From Pseudomonas viridiflava (GTDB lineage: Bacteria; Pseudomonadota; Gammaproteobacteria; Pseudomonadales; Pseudomonadaceae), in contig UVIF01000023.1 of assembly GCA_900596015.1 (NCBI GenBank), forward strand, positions 496,001 through 560,000: a stretch of 64,000 bases of DNA, in the 5' to 3' direction. Positions 27,716 through 36,558 of the stretch are shown piece by piece. Position 1 is the stretch's first letter, and every line of letters starts with the position of its first letter. The position numbers and the translations under genes were made by a program. The notes beneath the pieces are model-generated. The model saw only the letters and a list, made by a program, of their open reading frames with translations. It did not search any database and was not told the DNA's origin.

Positions 27716-28567
27716 TCACAAGCGTGGCAGCACTGCCATGCAGTGCCGCACGAATTCGCTGACCGCCTGGATGCGTGGCGTTGCGCGTACGTCTTCGTGG
27801 AACGCCATCCAGACCTCGATGTTCAAGGTGGCCGCTTCCGGGTCGACCCGTTGCAGGCCGTGTTCGGCGGCAATGAACGCCGGCAGGCAGACGATACCCG
27901 CTGCGCCTGCAGCAGCCAGTGCCTGCACGCGCAGGTCGTTGCTGCACAGCACGAATTCACCGTCCACGGCCTGCTCGACCAGCCAGCGATGCTGGACGGA
28001 TTTGGCTTGCGAAGCGTCGTAGCCAATGAAGCGTGGCTTCGCTGCCTGCGCCAGGTAGGCAGGGCTGGCGTACAGCGCATAGTCCAGGTGCCCGAGCAGG
28101 CTCGCGACCAATGTCGACTCCTGCGGCCGGGCCAGGCTGACGGCGACGTCTGCCTCCCGGCGCGCCAGCGAGGTGCGCGACTTGGTGCCCACCAGGCGCA
28201 GCGACAACGCCGGATGCTGCACCAGCAGGTTACCGGCGTGGGGCGCGATCAGGCTGCCCAGCAATACGGGCGGCGCCGACAGCACCACTTCGCCCTGCAC
28301 GTCCGGCTGGTCGGCGCCAGCGTAATGCTCGAGGGCGAACGAAGAGCTGCTCATCTGCTCGGCGAACTCGGCAATCCGCAGCCCCTGGTGGGTCAGCACG
28401 TAGGCACGCGAGCGGCGATCGACCAGCTTGAGGTTGAGCGCGGTTTCCAGTGACGCGATGCGCCGCGCCACGGTGGCATGGTCCACCGCCAGCGACTTGC
28501 CCGCCGCCGTCAACGAGCCCGCCCGCACGAAGGCCGCAAAGTGCCTCAGATCTTCCCAATCGAACAT
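27716..28567 (-). CDS. LysR-family transcriptional regulator
   Basis: A 283-aa LysR regulator. The start MFDWEDLRHFAAFVRAGSLTAAGKSL (28567), with ARRIASLE, is the usual winged helix. The effector part is of the CrgA/DmlR-like branch (GEVVLSAPPVLLGSLIAP). The frame is open to 28726 but crosses into the REP element. It is followed on the same strand by the aldo/keto reductase. The effector is unknown. Confidence 0.85.
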   Translation of the reverse strand: MFDWEDLRHFAAFVRAGSLTAAGKSLAVDHATVARRIASLETALNLKLVDRRSRAYVLTHQGLRIAEFAEQMSSSSFALEHYAGADQPDVQGEVVLSAPPVLLGSLIAPHAGNLLVQHPALSLRLVGTKSRTSLARREADVAVSLARPQESTLVASLLGHLDYALYASPAYLAQAAKPRFIGYDASQAKSVQHRWLVEQAVDGEFVLCSNDLRVQALAAAGAAGIVCLPAFIAAEHGLQRVDPEAATLNIEVWMAFHEDVRATPRIQAVSEFVRHCMAVLPRL

Positions 28568-28627
28568 GGATACCTCGCCTGTGATCAGGCCATGATACCC
28601 CCACCCCCCTTCAAAACGCGCAAATGC

Positions 28628-28720
28628 CCTGTAGGAGCGGTCCGCGGCCGCGAACCAGACGCCACGGAGCGTCAGGCAAACTGCGGGGCCCTTTTCGCGG
28701 CCGAGGACCGCTCCCACAGG
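28628..28720. repeat. REP-type inverted repeat pair
   Basis: Two near-perfect inverted arms, CCTGTAGGAGCGGTCCGCGG (from 28628) and CGCGGCCGAGGACCGCTCCCACAGG in pieces (28694-28720), enclose about 40 nt. It lies between a LysR gene and a dehydrogenase gene read in the same direction. This BIME-like hairpin may act as a transcript stabiliser or terminator. Confidence 0.75.
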
Positions 28721-28745
28721 GAACACAAGCTACGTCACCGCGCAC

Positions 28746-29615
28746 TCATCTGGATACTTTGTTGGCCTTGAACAACCACTCGAATGCCTGGGGCAGCGTG
28801 GGCGTTGCCACATCGATCGGATTCGCGGCGATCTGGTCGGTCGTGCGCTGGAAGAGATCCCTGACCCCCGGCAGCACCGCGACCGGCATGTCAGCGGCAC
28901 GCAACTGCCGCTCAGCTTCTTCGACTTCCTTCAAGCGACGCGGCGCATGCAGTACATGGGTGCGGATCAGGGCACCGAGAAAATCGCGCAGGCTTGCCTG
29001 ATCGATGTCGCTCAAGGCGTCGTGCAACTTGTCACTGACACCTTGCTTCTCCGCGGCCATGAAACATTCGATAGTCAGGGCTTCCAAGCCCTTGGTGAAT
29101 ACGCTTCTGAGGATCTTCAAGGCCGCCGCATCACCGGCTGCGCCGTCCTCCACTGGTTTGAGCGGCGCGCCGGCGAAGGCGAACAACGTCAGGGCGCGCT
29201 CGATACCAGTGCCGGCGCCCAGCAAGTTGGTTTTTTCGTGCGTCAGCGCAATCGCACCGAGGATGGCCACATCGACATAACTCACGTCGAATTCTGCGGC
29301 ACGTTGCGCCGCCGTCCTGATCAATGCGGGATCGGCAGTGGTCATGTCCACATATAAGGCGTCCTTGGCCATATGCGCGAGCGCCTGCTCGGCGACGGAC
29401 AGCGACACCGTACCAAACACGCACGATACCAGTACGTCACAGCTTGGCGCGATGTCTGCAACCGATGTACAGATATCGCTGCCTGACTGCGCAGCGAAGG
29501 CCGCCGCAGCAGCGGACGGCTTCAGATCGCACAAAACGACTTCGTGCCCAGCTGCCGCCCAGGGTCTTGCGTAGGTCAGTCCGACTTCGCCTGCACCGAT
29601 AATTCCGATTTTCAT
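28746..29615 (-). CDS. NAD(P)-dependent dehydrogenase of the 6PGDH/3-hydroxyisobutyrate family (DUF1932)
   Basis: A 289-aa protein. The N-terminal Rossmann fold starts MKIGIIGAGEVG (GxGxxG) and the family segment YVDMTTADP is seen. The C-terminal helical part resembles DUF1932. It probably oxidises a beta-hydroxy acid or reduces the matching oxo acid. It follows the RraA-like gene by 16 nt on the same strand, so the two may share a transcript and pathway: aldol cleavage plus redox step. Confidence 0.82.
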   Translation of the reverse strand: MKIGIIGAGEVGLTYARPWAAAGHEVVLCDLKPSAAAAAFAAQSGSDICTSVADIAPSCDVLVSCVFGTVSLSVAEQALAHMAKDALYVDMTTADPALIRTAAQRAAEFDVSYVDVAILGAIALTHEKTNLLGAGTGIERALTLFAFAGAPLKPVEDGAAGDAAALKILRSVFTKGLEALTIECFMAAEKQGVSDKLHDALSDIDQASLRDFLGALIRTHVLHAPRRLKEVEEAERQLRAADMPVAVLPGVRDLFQRTTDQIAANPIDVATPTLPQAFEWLFKANKVSR

Positions 29616-29631
29616 GCTGTATCTCCTCCAA

Positions 29632-30258
29632 TCAGTGAGCGGCGTAGGCGCCCTTGTAAGTGCCTGCGGCGATCTGCGCCATCATTTCCGCTTCCTTTTG
29701 TTCGGTTGCATGACAGGCGCTCAACAGCTCGGCCGCGCGCGATGCGGCGAAGGCGACGATGCCATCGTGGTCACCGACGACGAAGTCGCCCGGCGACACG
29801 ATCATCCCATCGATGCTCACTGGAACGTTTATCTCACCAGGTCCGTTCTTGTAGGGGCCCAGATGAATGCCGGCCCGTGCGAACATCGGAAACGTGCCCT
29901 TGCCAATGGTCGCCAGATCGCGAATCGCGCCGTCAATCACCACACCCGCCGCGCCACGTTTTTCAGCAATGGCCGCCATGATGTCGCCCATCAACGCACG
30001 GCTGACATCGCCGCCGCCATCGACCACCAGTACATGGCCAGGTTCGAGCAGTTCGAGGGCCTGGTGAATCGCTCGGTTATCGCCATTGGCGACTTTTACC
30101 GTCAAAGCGATACCGGCCATGGTCCCTTCGATCTTGTGAAAGGGGCGCAACGCCGCGCCCGGCAAACGATCCAGACAGTCACTGATGATCGAAGTGGAGG
30201 TGCGGGCAAATGCGGTTACCAGTTCGTCACGTTCGGATGAGGCGAGTACGGCAGTCAT
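29632..30258 (-). CDS. RraA-like aldolase (4-hydroxy-4-methyl-2-oxoglutarate / CHA aldolase family)
   Basis: A 208-aa protein with the RraA/HMG-CHA aldolase fold: VVDGGGDVSRALMGDIMA (metal and substrate loop) and GVVIDGAIRDL (the G-x-RD motif of this family). Members of this size are usually class II pyruvate aldolases of aromatic catabolism (protocatechuate or gallate branches) rather than RNase E inhibitors. The ATG at 30258 is preferred to 30291. The upstream gap to the divergent LysR gene holds the 19-bp motif at 30302-30320. Confidence 0.82.
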   Translation of the reverse strand: MTAVLASSERDELVTAFARTSTSIISDCLDRLPGAALRPFHKIEGTMAGIALTVKVANGDNRAIHQALELLEPGHVLVVDGGGDVSRALMGDIMAAIAEKRGAAGVVIDGAIRDLATIGKGTFPMFARAGIHLGPYKNGPGEINVPVSIDGMIVSPGDFVVGDHDGIVAFAASRAAELLSACHATEQKEAEMMAQIAAGTYKGAYAAH

Positions 30259-30301
30259 AGACAGTTCTCCGATGGCAGATAACACCACCATAAACAGGCT
30301 A

Positions 30302-30320
30302 CGAAATAGAAAAAGCGATA
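30302..30320. promoter_or_regulatory. Shared 19-bp motif, candidate LysR operator (copy 1)
   Basis: CGAAATAGAAAAAGCGATA lies between the RraA-like gene (start 30258) and the divergent LysR gene (30357). The identical 19 bp occurs at 32709-32727 in front of the MFS gene, in the same orientation and at a similar distance (44 versus 50 nt) from the start of a minus-strand gene. I infer a binding site of the LysR regulator encoded between them. Confidence 0.6.
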
Positions 30321-30356
30321 TTATTCAATATCCAATCATTCTATTAAGGAATGTAC

Positions 30357-31256
30357 ATGATTACCCTACGCCAATTGCTTGCCTTACACTGGATAGAGCG
30401 GCTCGGAACTTTCGAGCGCGCTGCAGAGCACCTGAGCACCACTCAGTCCGCCATATCCAAACGCGTTCAGGAACTGGAGGCGTCGACCGGCATGCAGCTG
30501 TTCGACCGTTCGCAACGCGGCGCTCGGTTGACCAGCGCTGGCGAGGAACTGTTAGTGATAGCGCGGGAAATGCTCGGGCTTGCCGAGCGCATCGACTCTC
30601 TCAAGGACGGTACCCAAGTGGTGACGCGCCGGCTCAGGTTGGGTGTGACCGAATTGACCGCATGGACCTGGCTGCCGCGATTAGTGACGCGCCTGGTAAC
30701 CGATTATCCGGGTCTCATTATTGAGCCGGAGGTCGACATGAGCCGTAACCTCCATGAAAAGCTCATGGACGACATGATCGACCTGATCATCATTCCCGAC
30801 ACCTTTACCGCACCGGAAGTGACCTCCGTCGCCCTGGGCGAGGTCGAGAATGCCTGGATGGCCGCACCGGGCCTGATAGGCCACGATGAGGTGCTCGACC
30901 TTGCGGAACTGGCGAAATACCCAATGCTGGTTCAAGGCAAGAAATCGGGCTCGGGACTGTTCGTGAACAAATGGCTGCGTACCTTGGGCGTCGACCTGCC
31001 CAAGACGCTGTCCTCGGACAGTCTGACGGCCATGCTCGGACTGACAGCCGCAGGCCTGGGTGTGACTTATCTGCCGTTGGAATGCTTTCGGCCATTGGTG
31101 GATGAGGGCAAACTGAACATCATCCGCACAACCCCGACATTACCTCCAGTGCCCTACAAGGCGATGTATCGCAACGATCGCCCTTCAGCGTTCATGACCG
31201 AAGTGTCGGCATTGGCCGTCGAGCTGTGCGACTTCACTCGCCAGTTGCAACGATGA
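30357..31256 (+). CDS. LysR-family transcriptional regulator
   Basis: A 299-aa LysR regulator: MITLRQLLALHWIERLGTFERAAEHL starts the winged helix, and TTQSAISKRVQELE is the recognition helix. The ATG at 30357 has AAGGA 6 nt before it, which favours it over the ATG at 30351 (no spacing). It is divergent from the RraA-like operon and convergent with the MFS gene. Both have the same 19-bp motif upstream, so this protein probably controls uptake and cleavage of one substrate. Confidence 0.87.
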   Translation: MITLRQLLALHWIERLGTFERAAEHLSTTQSAISKRVQELEASTGMQLFDRSQRGARLTSAGEELLVIAREMLGLAERIDSLKDGTQVVTRRLRLGVTELTAWTWLPRLVTRLVTDYPGLIIEPEVDMSRNLHEKLMDDMIDLIIIPDTFTAPEVTSVALGEVENAWMAAPGLIGHDEVLDLAELAKYPMLVQGKKSGSGLFVNKWLRTLGVDLPKTLSSDSLTAMLGLTAAGLGVTYLPLECFRPLVDEGKLNIIRTTPTLPPVPYKAMYRNDRPSAFMTEVSALAVELCDFTRQLQR

Positions 31257-31315
31257 GCCCGGGGCACCGTGCATTCGACGCCCCATTGCGTATTACCAGG
31301 ATTGACGCAACATTG

Positions 31316-32659
31316 TCATTGCGCGGCGGGCTCGACCTGATCAGCCGGTTCGGCAATGGTCAGCACAAAGGCCAGGGCCGCCAGCGAGCAGATCCCCAGG
31401 AAAATGAAGACCGCTGTCCAGCTGTAGCTGTCCAGCAGAAAGCCGGTGACCAGGGGCGCTATCGCTCCGCCCGCCTGCCCCGCGCTGTTGACCAACGAGG
31501 CCGCAACCGGGTAGGTGGTGCGGTTGGTCAGGCCCATGGAATAGACCGAAAACGACGAGTAACCGATGTTCAGCAGGAAGCCCGTGCCGAACAACAGCAA
31601 GCTTACCGCCAACAGCCCGTTGGGCGCATAGACCAACGCCACCATCATCACGCAAGTGGCCACCGCGCTGATCATCATGGTGGGCTTGCGACGACGGTCC
31701 AGAATCCGGTCCGAGAACCAGCCCCCGACGATGTTGCCCAATACTCCACCGGCAAACGGCAGCGCGGCGATGAAGCCAACCTGCATCAGTTCGAAGTGCT
31801 TCACTTCGCTCAGGTACTTGGGTAACCAGGCCAGCAGCACATTGACCACGCCTGTCATGAGCAAATAACCCAGGCCACAGCCCCAGATGTTCCAGGAGGC
31901 AAATACCGATTTAGAGGAAGCCAGGGGTGCCACTCGCTGGTAGCGCAGCACTTTGTCCAACGCGCCGAAATCTCGCTGACGGCGCTTGGGCCCGCTCTCG
32001 GCCGGGGTCTGATCTTCGATATGGTCGGCTTCGGCACCGTTGACCCGCTTGCAGGCACGGGGATCGTTTGGCACCACCCACCACCAGATCAATGCCAGCA
32101 GCAGGCCGGGGATGGCGAAGACGATGAACATGGTGCGCCAGTCGTAGAGCATGATGATGGCGGCGCCCACGGGTGGGGCTATGACGGCGCCCATCTTGGC
32201 GGCAGAAAGAAATGCGCCCGTGGCCAAGCCCTTTTCACCCGCTGGAAACCAGCGATTGATGGTGCTGAGCATGGACAGCGGGAGTGCGGCTTCGGCGATG
32301 CCCAAGGCGGACCGATAGAGCTTGATCATGCCGAAGTTATGCGCGGTTCCGATCAACAGGGTGACGATCGACGTCAGCGTGATCGACACCGGCGCGACGA
32401 GCCGCACGCCAAATCGGCTGATGATGAAGCCTGCCGGAATCTGACCCAGTGAGTAGAACAGAAAGAATGCACTGACGAGCATCCCCGCCTGCGCATTGGT
32501 GGCGCCAAATTCCTTCTGGATATAGGGCAACGCGATGCCGATGTTGGCGCGATCGGCAGCGGCCAGCATGTACACCACGACGATCACCGACAGCACTATC
32601 CAGCGATACTTCGACCTGGCCGACCGAGCGGCGGCCTCGGTCTGGGCTAATTCGACCAT
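31316..32659 (-). CDS. MFS transporter, anion:cation symporter (ACS) family
   Basis: A 447-aa inner-membrane transporter with 12 predicted helices and a central loop rich in charged residues (about 205-235). YMLAAADRANIGIALPYIQKEFG is the typical helix 1 region of ACS proteins (YADRxNI...), which carry organic acids such as phthalate, galactonate, glucarate or 4-hydroxyphenylacetate. The 19-bp motif shared with the RraA-like operon lies 50 nt upstream of the start. It is convergent with the LysR gene. Confidence 0.87.
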   Translation of the reverse strand: MVELAQTEAAARSARSKYRWIVLSVIVVVYMLAAADRANIGIALPYIQKEFGATNAQAGMLVSAFFLFYSLGQIPAGFIISRFGVRLVAPVSITLTSIVTLLIGTAHNFGMIKLYRSALGIAEAALPLSMLSTINRWFPAGEKGLATGAFLSAAKMGAVIAPPVGAAIIMLYDWRTMFIVFAIPGLLLALIWWWVVPNDPRACKRVNGAEADHIEDQTPAESGPKRRQRDFGALDKVLRYQRVAPLASSKSVFASWNIWGCGLGYLLMTGVVNVLLAWLPKYLSEVKHFELMQVGFIAALPFAGGVLGNIVGGWFSDRILDRRRKPTMMISAVATCVMMVALVYAPNGLLAVSLLLFGTGFLLNIGYSSFSVYSMGLTNRTTYPVAASLVNSAGQAGGAIAPLVTGFLLDSYSWTAVFIFLGICSLAALAFVLTIAEPADQVEPAAQ

Positions 32660-32708
32660 GAGCGTTCCTTTATTATGTTTGTTCGATGGTCAATCTTGGC
32701 CAGCTGCG

Positions 32709-32727
32709 CGAAATAGAAAAAGCGATA
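32709..32727. promoter_or_regulatory. Shared 19-bp motif, candidate LysR operator (copy 2)
   Basis: Exact second copy of CGAAATAGAAAAAGCGATA, 50 nt upstream of the ACS transporter start (32659) and pointing the same way relative to that gene as copy 1 does to the RraA-like gene. In each copy ATA and a downstream TA(T/A) could form a loose dyad. Confidence 0.6.
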
Positions 32728-32963
32728 AATAAGAACATTCATTCATTCTCTATTGGCATGACACGGCACATAAGCGTGCCCGCGTCGTTCACGCCGGTGC
32801 ACTGCCAACCGTGCTTCCCGAAAACAAAACGAAGGTGAACCCGATCGCCTGCGCCACGCGCGCCAAGCATTGTTAGCTCTTCAGCCAGGTGCCACCCCCA
32901 GTTCTGCGGGCAGTCTGACGAGACAGATCGCGCTGCAAAAAAACACTTGCCGAAGCTCGTTCT

Positions 32964-32973
32964 TGGTATACCA
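32964..32973. promoter_or_regulatory. TGGTATACCA palindrome, candidate GntR operator (site 1)
   Basis: A perfect 10-bp palindrome inside TTCTTGGTATACCATAATAC, 38 nt upstream of the DUF1185 start. It probably overlaps the promoter -10 region (CATAAT follows). The extended pattern TGGTATACCATAATAC recurs in reverse complement at site 2 (38212-38221). Confidence 0.65.
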
Positions 32974-33010
32974 TAATACCAGATACACACCCTCCAAGAA
33001 GGAAACAGGC

Positions 33011-33601
33011 ATGAGCTTCGAGATCCGCAAAATCGTCACCTACTCCGAAGAGACCCTCATCGAAGGCGGCAAGGCCACCGACAGCCCCGTGACCATGGTC
33101 GGCCTGGCGGTGGTCATGAAGAACCCGTGGCTGGGCCGCGGCTTCGTCGATGACCTGAAACCGGAGATCAAGGCCAGCTGTTCGGACCTCGGCGCTCTGA
33201 TGGTCGAGCGCCTGGTGGCCAGCATCGGTGGTGCGGACAAGATCGAGGCCTACGGCAAGGCGGCAGTGGTCGGTGCCGACGGCGAAATCGAGCACGCCTC
33301 GGCCGTCATCCACACCCTGCGTTTCGGCAACCACTACCGCGAGGCGGTGCAAGCCAAGAGCTACCTGAGCTTCACCAACAAGCGTGGCGGCCCTGGCACC
33401 TCTATTCAGATCCCGATGATGCACAAGGACGACGAAGGGCTGCGCTCTCACTACGTCACCCTGGAAATGCAGATCGAAGATTCGCCGCGCGCCGATGAGA
33501 TCGTCGTCGTCCTGGGCTGCGCCAACGGCGGGCGCCTGCACCCGCGGATCGGCAACCGTTACATCGACCTGGAAGAGCTGGCTGCCGAAAAGGCCCAGTG
33601 A
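33011..33601 (+). CDS. DUF1185 / 'amino acid synthesis' family protein
   Basis: A 196-aa protein of the DUF1185 family (MSFEIRKIVTYSEETLIEGG...). I can name the family but not a reaction. It has no signal peptide. The start at 33011 follows AGGAAACAGGC; the open frame from 32870 is spurious. It is the first gene of a unit continuing with an alpha/beta hydrolase, aldehyde dehydrogenase and flavin reductase, and lies behind TGGTATACCA site 1, so it probably takes part in the same catabolic route. Confidence 0.82.
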   Translation: MSFEIRKIVTYSEETLIEGGKATDSPVTMVGLAVVMKNPWLGRGFVDDLKPEIKASCSDLGALMVERLVASIGGADKIEAYGKAAVVGADGEIEHASAVIHTLRFGNHYREAVQAKSYLSFTNKRGGPGTSIQIPMMHKDDEGLRSHYVTLEMQIEDSPRADEIVVVLGCANGGRLHPRIGNRYIDLEELAAEKAQ

Positions 33602-33624
33602 CCCACTTGATTCAGGAGCGCTCC

Positions 33625-34458
33625 ATGATTCGGCTTACCGCTGAACGCACTGCGGCCGGTACCAGTTACCTGGCCGCGGGTGACGGCCCGCCCGTGGTGT
33701 TCATCCATGGAGTGGGCTTGAACAAGGAAATGTGGGGAGGCCAGTTCGTCGGGCTGATGCCGCACTATCGGGTCATTGCCTACGACATGCTCGGACATGG
33801 CGCCAGTGCGTTGCCTGCGCCTGGCACGGCGCTGCTCGGTTATGCCGACCAATTGCTCGAACTGCTGGACCACTTGCAGGTACCCGCAGCGACGGTCATC
33901 GGTTTCTCCATGGGCGGGCTGGTGGCACGGGCGTTCGCCCTGCACTACCCCGAACGCCTGCTGGCCCTGGTGGTGCTCAACAGCGTGTTCAACCGCAGCG
34001 CCGAACAGCGCGCCGGGGTAATAGCTCGTACGGGCCAGGCTGCCGAGCATGGTCCGGACGCGAACGCCGAGGCAGCGTTGTCGCGCTGGTTCAGCCGCGA
34101 GTATCAGGCGGCCAACCCGGCGCAGATAGCCGCGCTGCGCGAGACCCTGGCCAGCAATGATCCGCAGGGCTACCTGACCACCTATGAACTGTTCGCCACC
34201 CAGGACATGTACCGCGCCGATGACCTTGGCAACATCGCGGCGCCGGCGCTGATCGCCACGGGTGAACTCGACCCGGGCTCCACGCCCCAGATGGCCCGGG
34301 AAATGGCCGAGCGCATTCCCCACGCCGAGGTCGCGATACTCCACGAGCAACGGCATATGATGCCCATGGAATCACCCCGGCTGGTCAACCAGATGTTGTT
34401 GGATTTTCTTACCCGGGCCCAGCGCCTGGACAACCAGGCACAGGGGATCGTCGCATGA
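33625..34458 (+). CDS. Alpha/beta hydrolase
   Basis: A 277-aa alpha/beta-fold hydrolase. VVFIHGVGLNKEMW is the oxyanion loop, GFSMGG the nucleophile elbow (Ser), and LHEQRHMMPMESP carries the catalytic His. It is of the 3-oxoadipate-enol-lactonase/RutD-like group. The ATG at 33625 has AGGAG 7 nt upstream; GTG 33598, overlapping the previous stop, is a possible alternative. The 3' end overlaps the aldehyde dehydrogenase (ATGA). It could hydrolyse a ring-opened amide or carbamate made by the flavin monooxygenase; that is inference. Confidence 0.87.
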   Translation: MIRLTAERTAAGTSYLAAGDGPPVVFIHGVGLNKEMWGGQFVGLMPHYRVIAYDMLGHGASALPAPGTALLGYADQLLELLDHLQVPAATVIGFSMGGLVARAFALHYPERLLALVVLNSVFNRSAEQRAGVIARTGQAAEHGPDANAEAALSRWFSREYQAANPAQIAALRETLASNDPQGYLTTYELFATQDMYRADDLGNIAAPALIATGELDPGSTPQMAREMAERIPHAEVAILHEQRHMMPMESPRLVNQMLLDFLTRAQRLDNQAQGIVA

Positions 34459-35936
34459 CCCTTTCACGCTTTCAGATGTGCATCGACGGCCAGTGGGTCG
34501 ATGCGCTGTCCGGCAAGACCTTCGAGAGTCACAACCCGGCCCTGGCCGAACCCTGGGCGCTGTTGCCCGACGCCGACGAGGCCGACGTCGACCGCGCCGT
34601 GCAAGCCGCGCAGCGCGCGTTCGAGGCGCCGGCATGGCGCGGGCTCACCGCCACCGCCCGTGGCAAGCTGCTGCGCCGGCTGGGAGACCTGATCGGCGAG
34701 AACAAGGAAGCGCTGGCTCAGCTCGAGAGTCGTGACAACGGCAAGCTGATCCGCGAAACCCGCGGCCAGGTGGGTTATCTGCCGGAGTTTTTCCACTACA
34801 CCGCAGGCCTGGCAGACAAACTGGAGGGCGGCACACTGCCGCTCGACAAACCTGACCTGTTCGCCTACACGGTGCACGAACCGATCGGCGTGGTTGCCGG
34901 GATCATTCCCTGGAACAGCCCGCTGTACCTGACGGCGATCAAGCTGGCACCAGCCCTGGCGGCCGGCAACACCATCGTTCTCAAGCCCTCCGAGCATGCC
35001 AGTGCCACCTTGCTGGAATTGGCGCGCCTGGCTCTGGAAGCAGGCATTCCGCCGGGCGTGGTCAACGTCGTCACCGGCTATGGCCCGAGCACCGGCGCCG
35101 CCCTCACCCGCCACCCGTTGGTGCGCAAGATCGCCTTCACCGGCGGTGCCGCCACCGCGCGCCACGTGGTACGCAGCAGCGCTGAAAACTTTGCCAAGCT
35201 GTCTCTGGAGCTGGGCGGCAAGTCGCCGAACATCATTTTCGCCGACGCCGACCTGGACAGCGCCATCAACGGCGTAGTGGCCGGCATCTACGCCGCCTCC
35301 GGGCAGAGCTGCGTGGCCGGTTCGCGCCTGCTGGTGCAGGACGAGATCTACGACGAGTTCGTCGAGCGTCTGGTCGAGCGCGCCAAGCGCATCAAGATCG
35401 GCAACCCTCAGGACGAATCCAGCGAAATGGGCCCCATGGCCACCGCCCAGCAGTTGGCCGTGGTCGAAAGCCTGGTCGCGCAGGCGCTGGAAGAAGGCGC
35501 TACCCTGCGCATGGGCGGTCAGCGCGCACAGACCGACAGCGACGGTTGGTACTACCAGCCGACCCTGTTCGAATGCGACAACCACTCCATGAAGATCATG
35601 CAGGAGGAAGTCTTCGGTCCGGTGGCGTCGGTCATCCGCTTCTCCACCGAAGCAGAAGCGCTGGCCATGGCCAACGATTCCCAGTTCGGCCTCGCCGCCG
35701 GCATCTGGACCCGCGACCTGGGCCGGGCCCACCGCCTGGCCCGTGACGTGCGTTCCGGTATCATCTGGGTCAACACCTACCGCGCGGTATCGGCCATGGC
35801 GCCGATCGGCGGCTTCAAGAACAGTGGCTATGGCCGCGAGAGCGGCATCGATTCGGTGCTGGCCTACACAGAACTCAAGACGGTATGGATCAACCTGTCC
35901 CAGGCACCCATGCCCGACCCATTCGTGATGCGTTGA
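34455..35936 (+). CDS. Aldehyde dehydrogenase (NAD(P)+)
   Basis: A 493-aa aldehyde dehydrogenase of full family length. Motifs: IIPWNSPLYLTAIK and KPSEHAS (cofactor Lys), FTGG, LELGGKSPNI (general base Glu) and ASGQSCVAGSR (catalytic Cys). It oxidises an aldehyde to the acid, probably the last step of the pathway in this cluster. It starts 4 nt within the hydrolase gene and is followed 11 nt later by a flavin reductase. Confidence 0.92.
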   Translation: MTLSRFQMCIDGQWVDALSGKTFESHNPALAEPWALLPDADEADVDRAVQAAQRAFEAPAWRGLTATARGKLLRRLGDLIGENKEALAQLESRDNGKLIRETRGQVGYLPEFFHYTAGLADKLEGGTLPLDKPDLFAYTVHEPIGVVAGIIPWNSPLYLTAIKLAPALAAGNTIVLKPSEHASATLLELARLALEAGIPPGVVNVVTGYGPSTGAALTRHPLVRKIAFTGGAATARHVVRSSAENFAKLSLELGGKSPNIIFADADLDSAINGVVAGIYAASGQSCVAGSRLLVQDEIYDEFVERLVERAKRIKIGNPQDESSEMGPMATAQQLAVVESLVAQALEEGATLRMGGQRAQTDSDGWYYQPTLFECDNHSMKIMQEEVFGPVASVIRFSTEAEALAMANDSQFGLAAGIWTRDLGRAHRLARDVRSGIIWVNTYRAVSAMAPIGGFKNSGYGRESGIDSVLAYTELKTVWINLSQAPMPDPFVMR

Positions 35937-35947
35937 GGTAATTTGAA

Positions 35948-36433
35948 ATGATCGAACCCGGCATCTACAAAGAAGTGATGGCTTCGTTCCCATCCGGCGT
36001 GACGGTGGTCACCACGCTGGACCCGGAAGGCGGCATCGTCGGCATCACCGCCAGTGCATTCAGTGCGCTGTCGATCGACCCGGCGCTGGTACTGTTCTGC
36101 CCCAACTACGAGTCGGACACCTACCCGGTCCTGCGCGACAGCAAGCGCTTCGCGATTCACCTGCTGTCCGCAGACCAGCAGGCAGAGGCCTACGCCTTTG
36201 CCAGCAAGGGCAAGGACAAGGCGCGGGCCATCGCTTGGCACCTCAGCGAGCTGGGCAACCCGCTGCTGGAGAAAGCCACGGCCATCATCGAGTGCGAACT
36301 GTGGCGCGAGTACGACGGTGGCGATCACGCGATCATCGTCGGTGCCGTGAAGAACCTGATCCTGCCCAGCGAGCCGCTGACGCCCATGCTCTACCACCGC
36401 GGCAAACTGGGCGCATTGCCGACCCTGGGATGA
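35948..36433 (+). CDS. Flavin reductase (Rut F/HpaC-like), copy 1
   Basis: A 161-aa FMN/FAD reductase of the two-component monooxygenase type: ASFPSGVTVVTT, GITASAFSALSIDPALVLFC and FAIHLLSADQQ are the standard flavin-binding strands. It supplies reduced flavin to a partner monooxygenase. A close paralogue (roughly two-thirds or more identical by eye) is at 45166, next to the LLM monooxygenase. Confidence 0.9.
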   Translation: MIEPGIYKEVMASFPSGVTVVTTLDPEGGIVGITASAFSALSIDPALVLFCPNYESDTYPVLRDSKRFAIHLLSADQQAEAYAFASKGKDKARAIAWHLSELGNPLLEKATAIIECELWREYDGGDHAIIVGAVKNLILPSEPLTPMLYHRGKLGALPTLG

Positions 36434-36558
36434 TCGACCTGCGCTGACCCAACCGGCCAGCCGCACCTGGGTGCCTGGCCTGTCGCCGTTGGGCAGCAAC
36501 GCCGGGTGGCGTGCTAGACTCGCCGCTGTTTTTTTGCCTTTTCAACAGAGCGGACCCG

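Larger units (their letters stand above)
32660..33010. other. Intergenic region between ACS transporter and DUF1185 operon
   Basis: 351 nt carrying two distinct control areas. The left end has the 19-bp LysR-associated motif (32709-32727). The right end has the TGGTATACCA palindrome (32964-32973) and the ribosome-binding site of the DUF1185 gene (AGGAAAC, about 32999-33005). Between them (about 32740-32940) I see no gene, only the short hairpin GGCAC-ataagc-GTGCC near 32767-32782. Confidence 0.6.
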
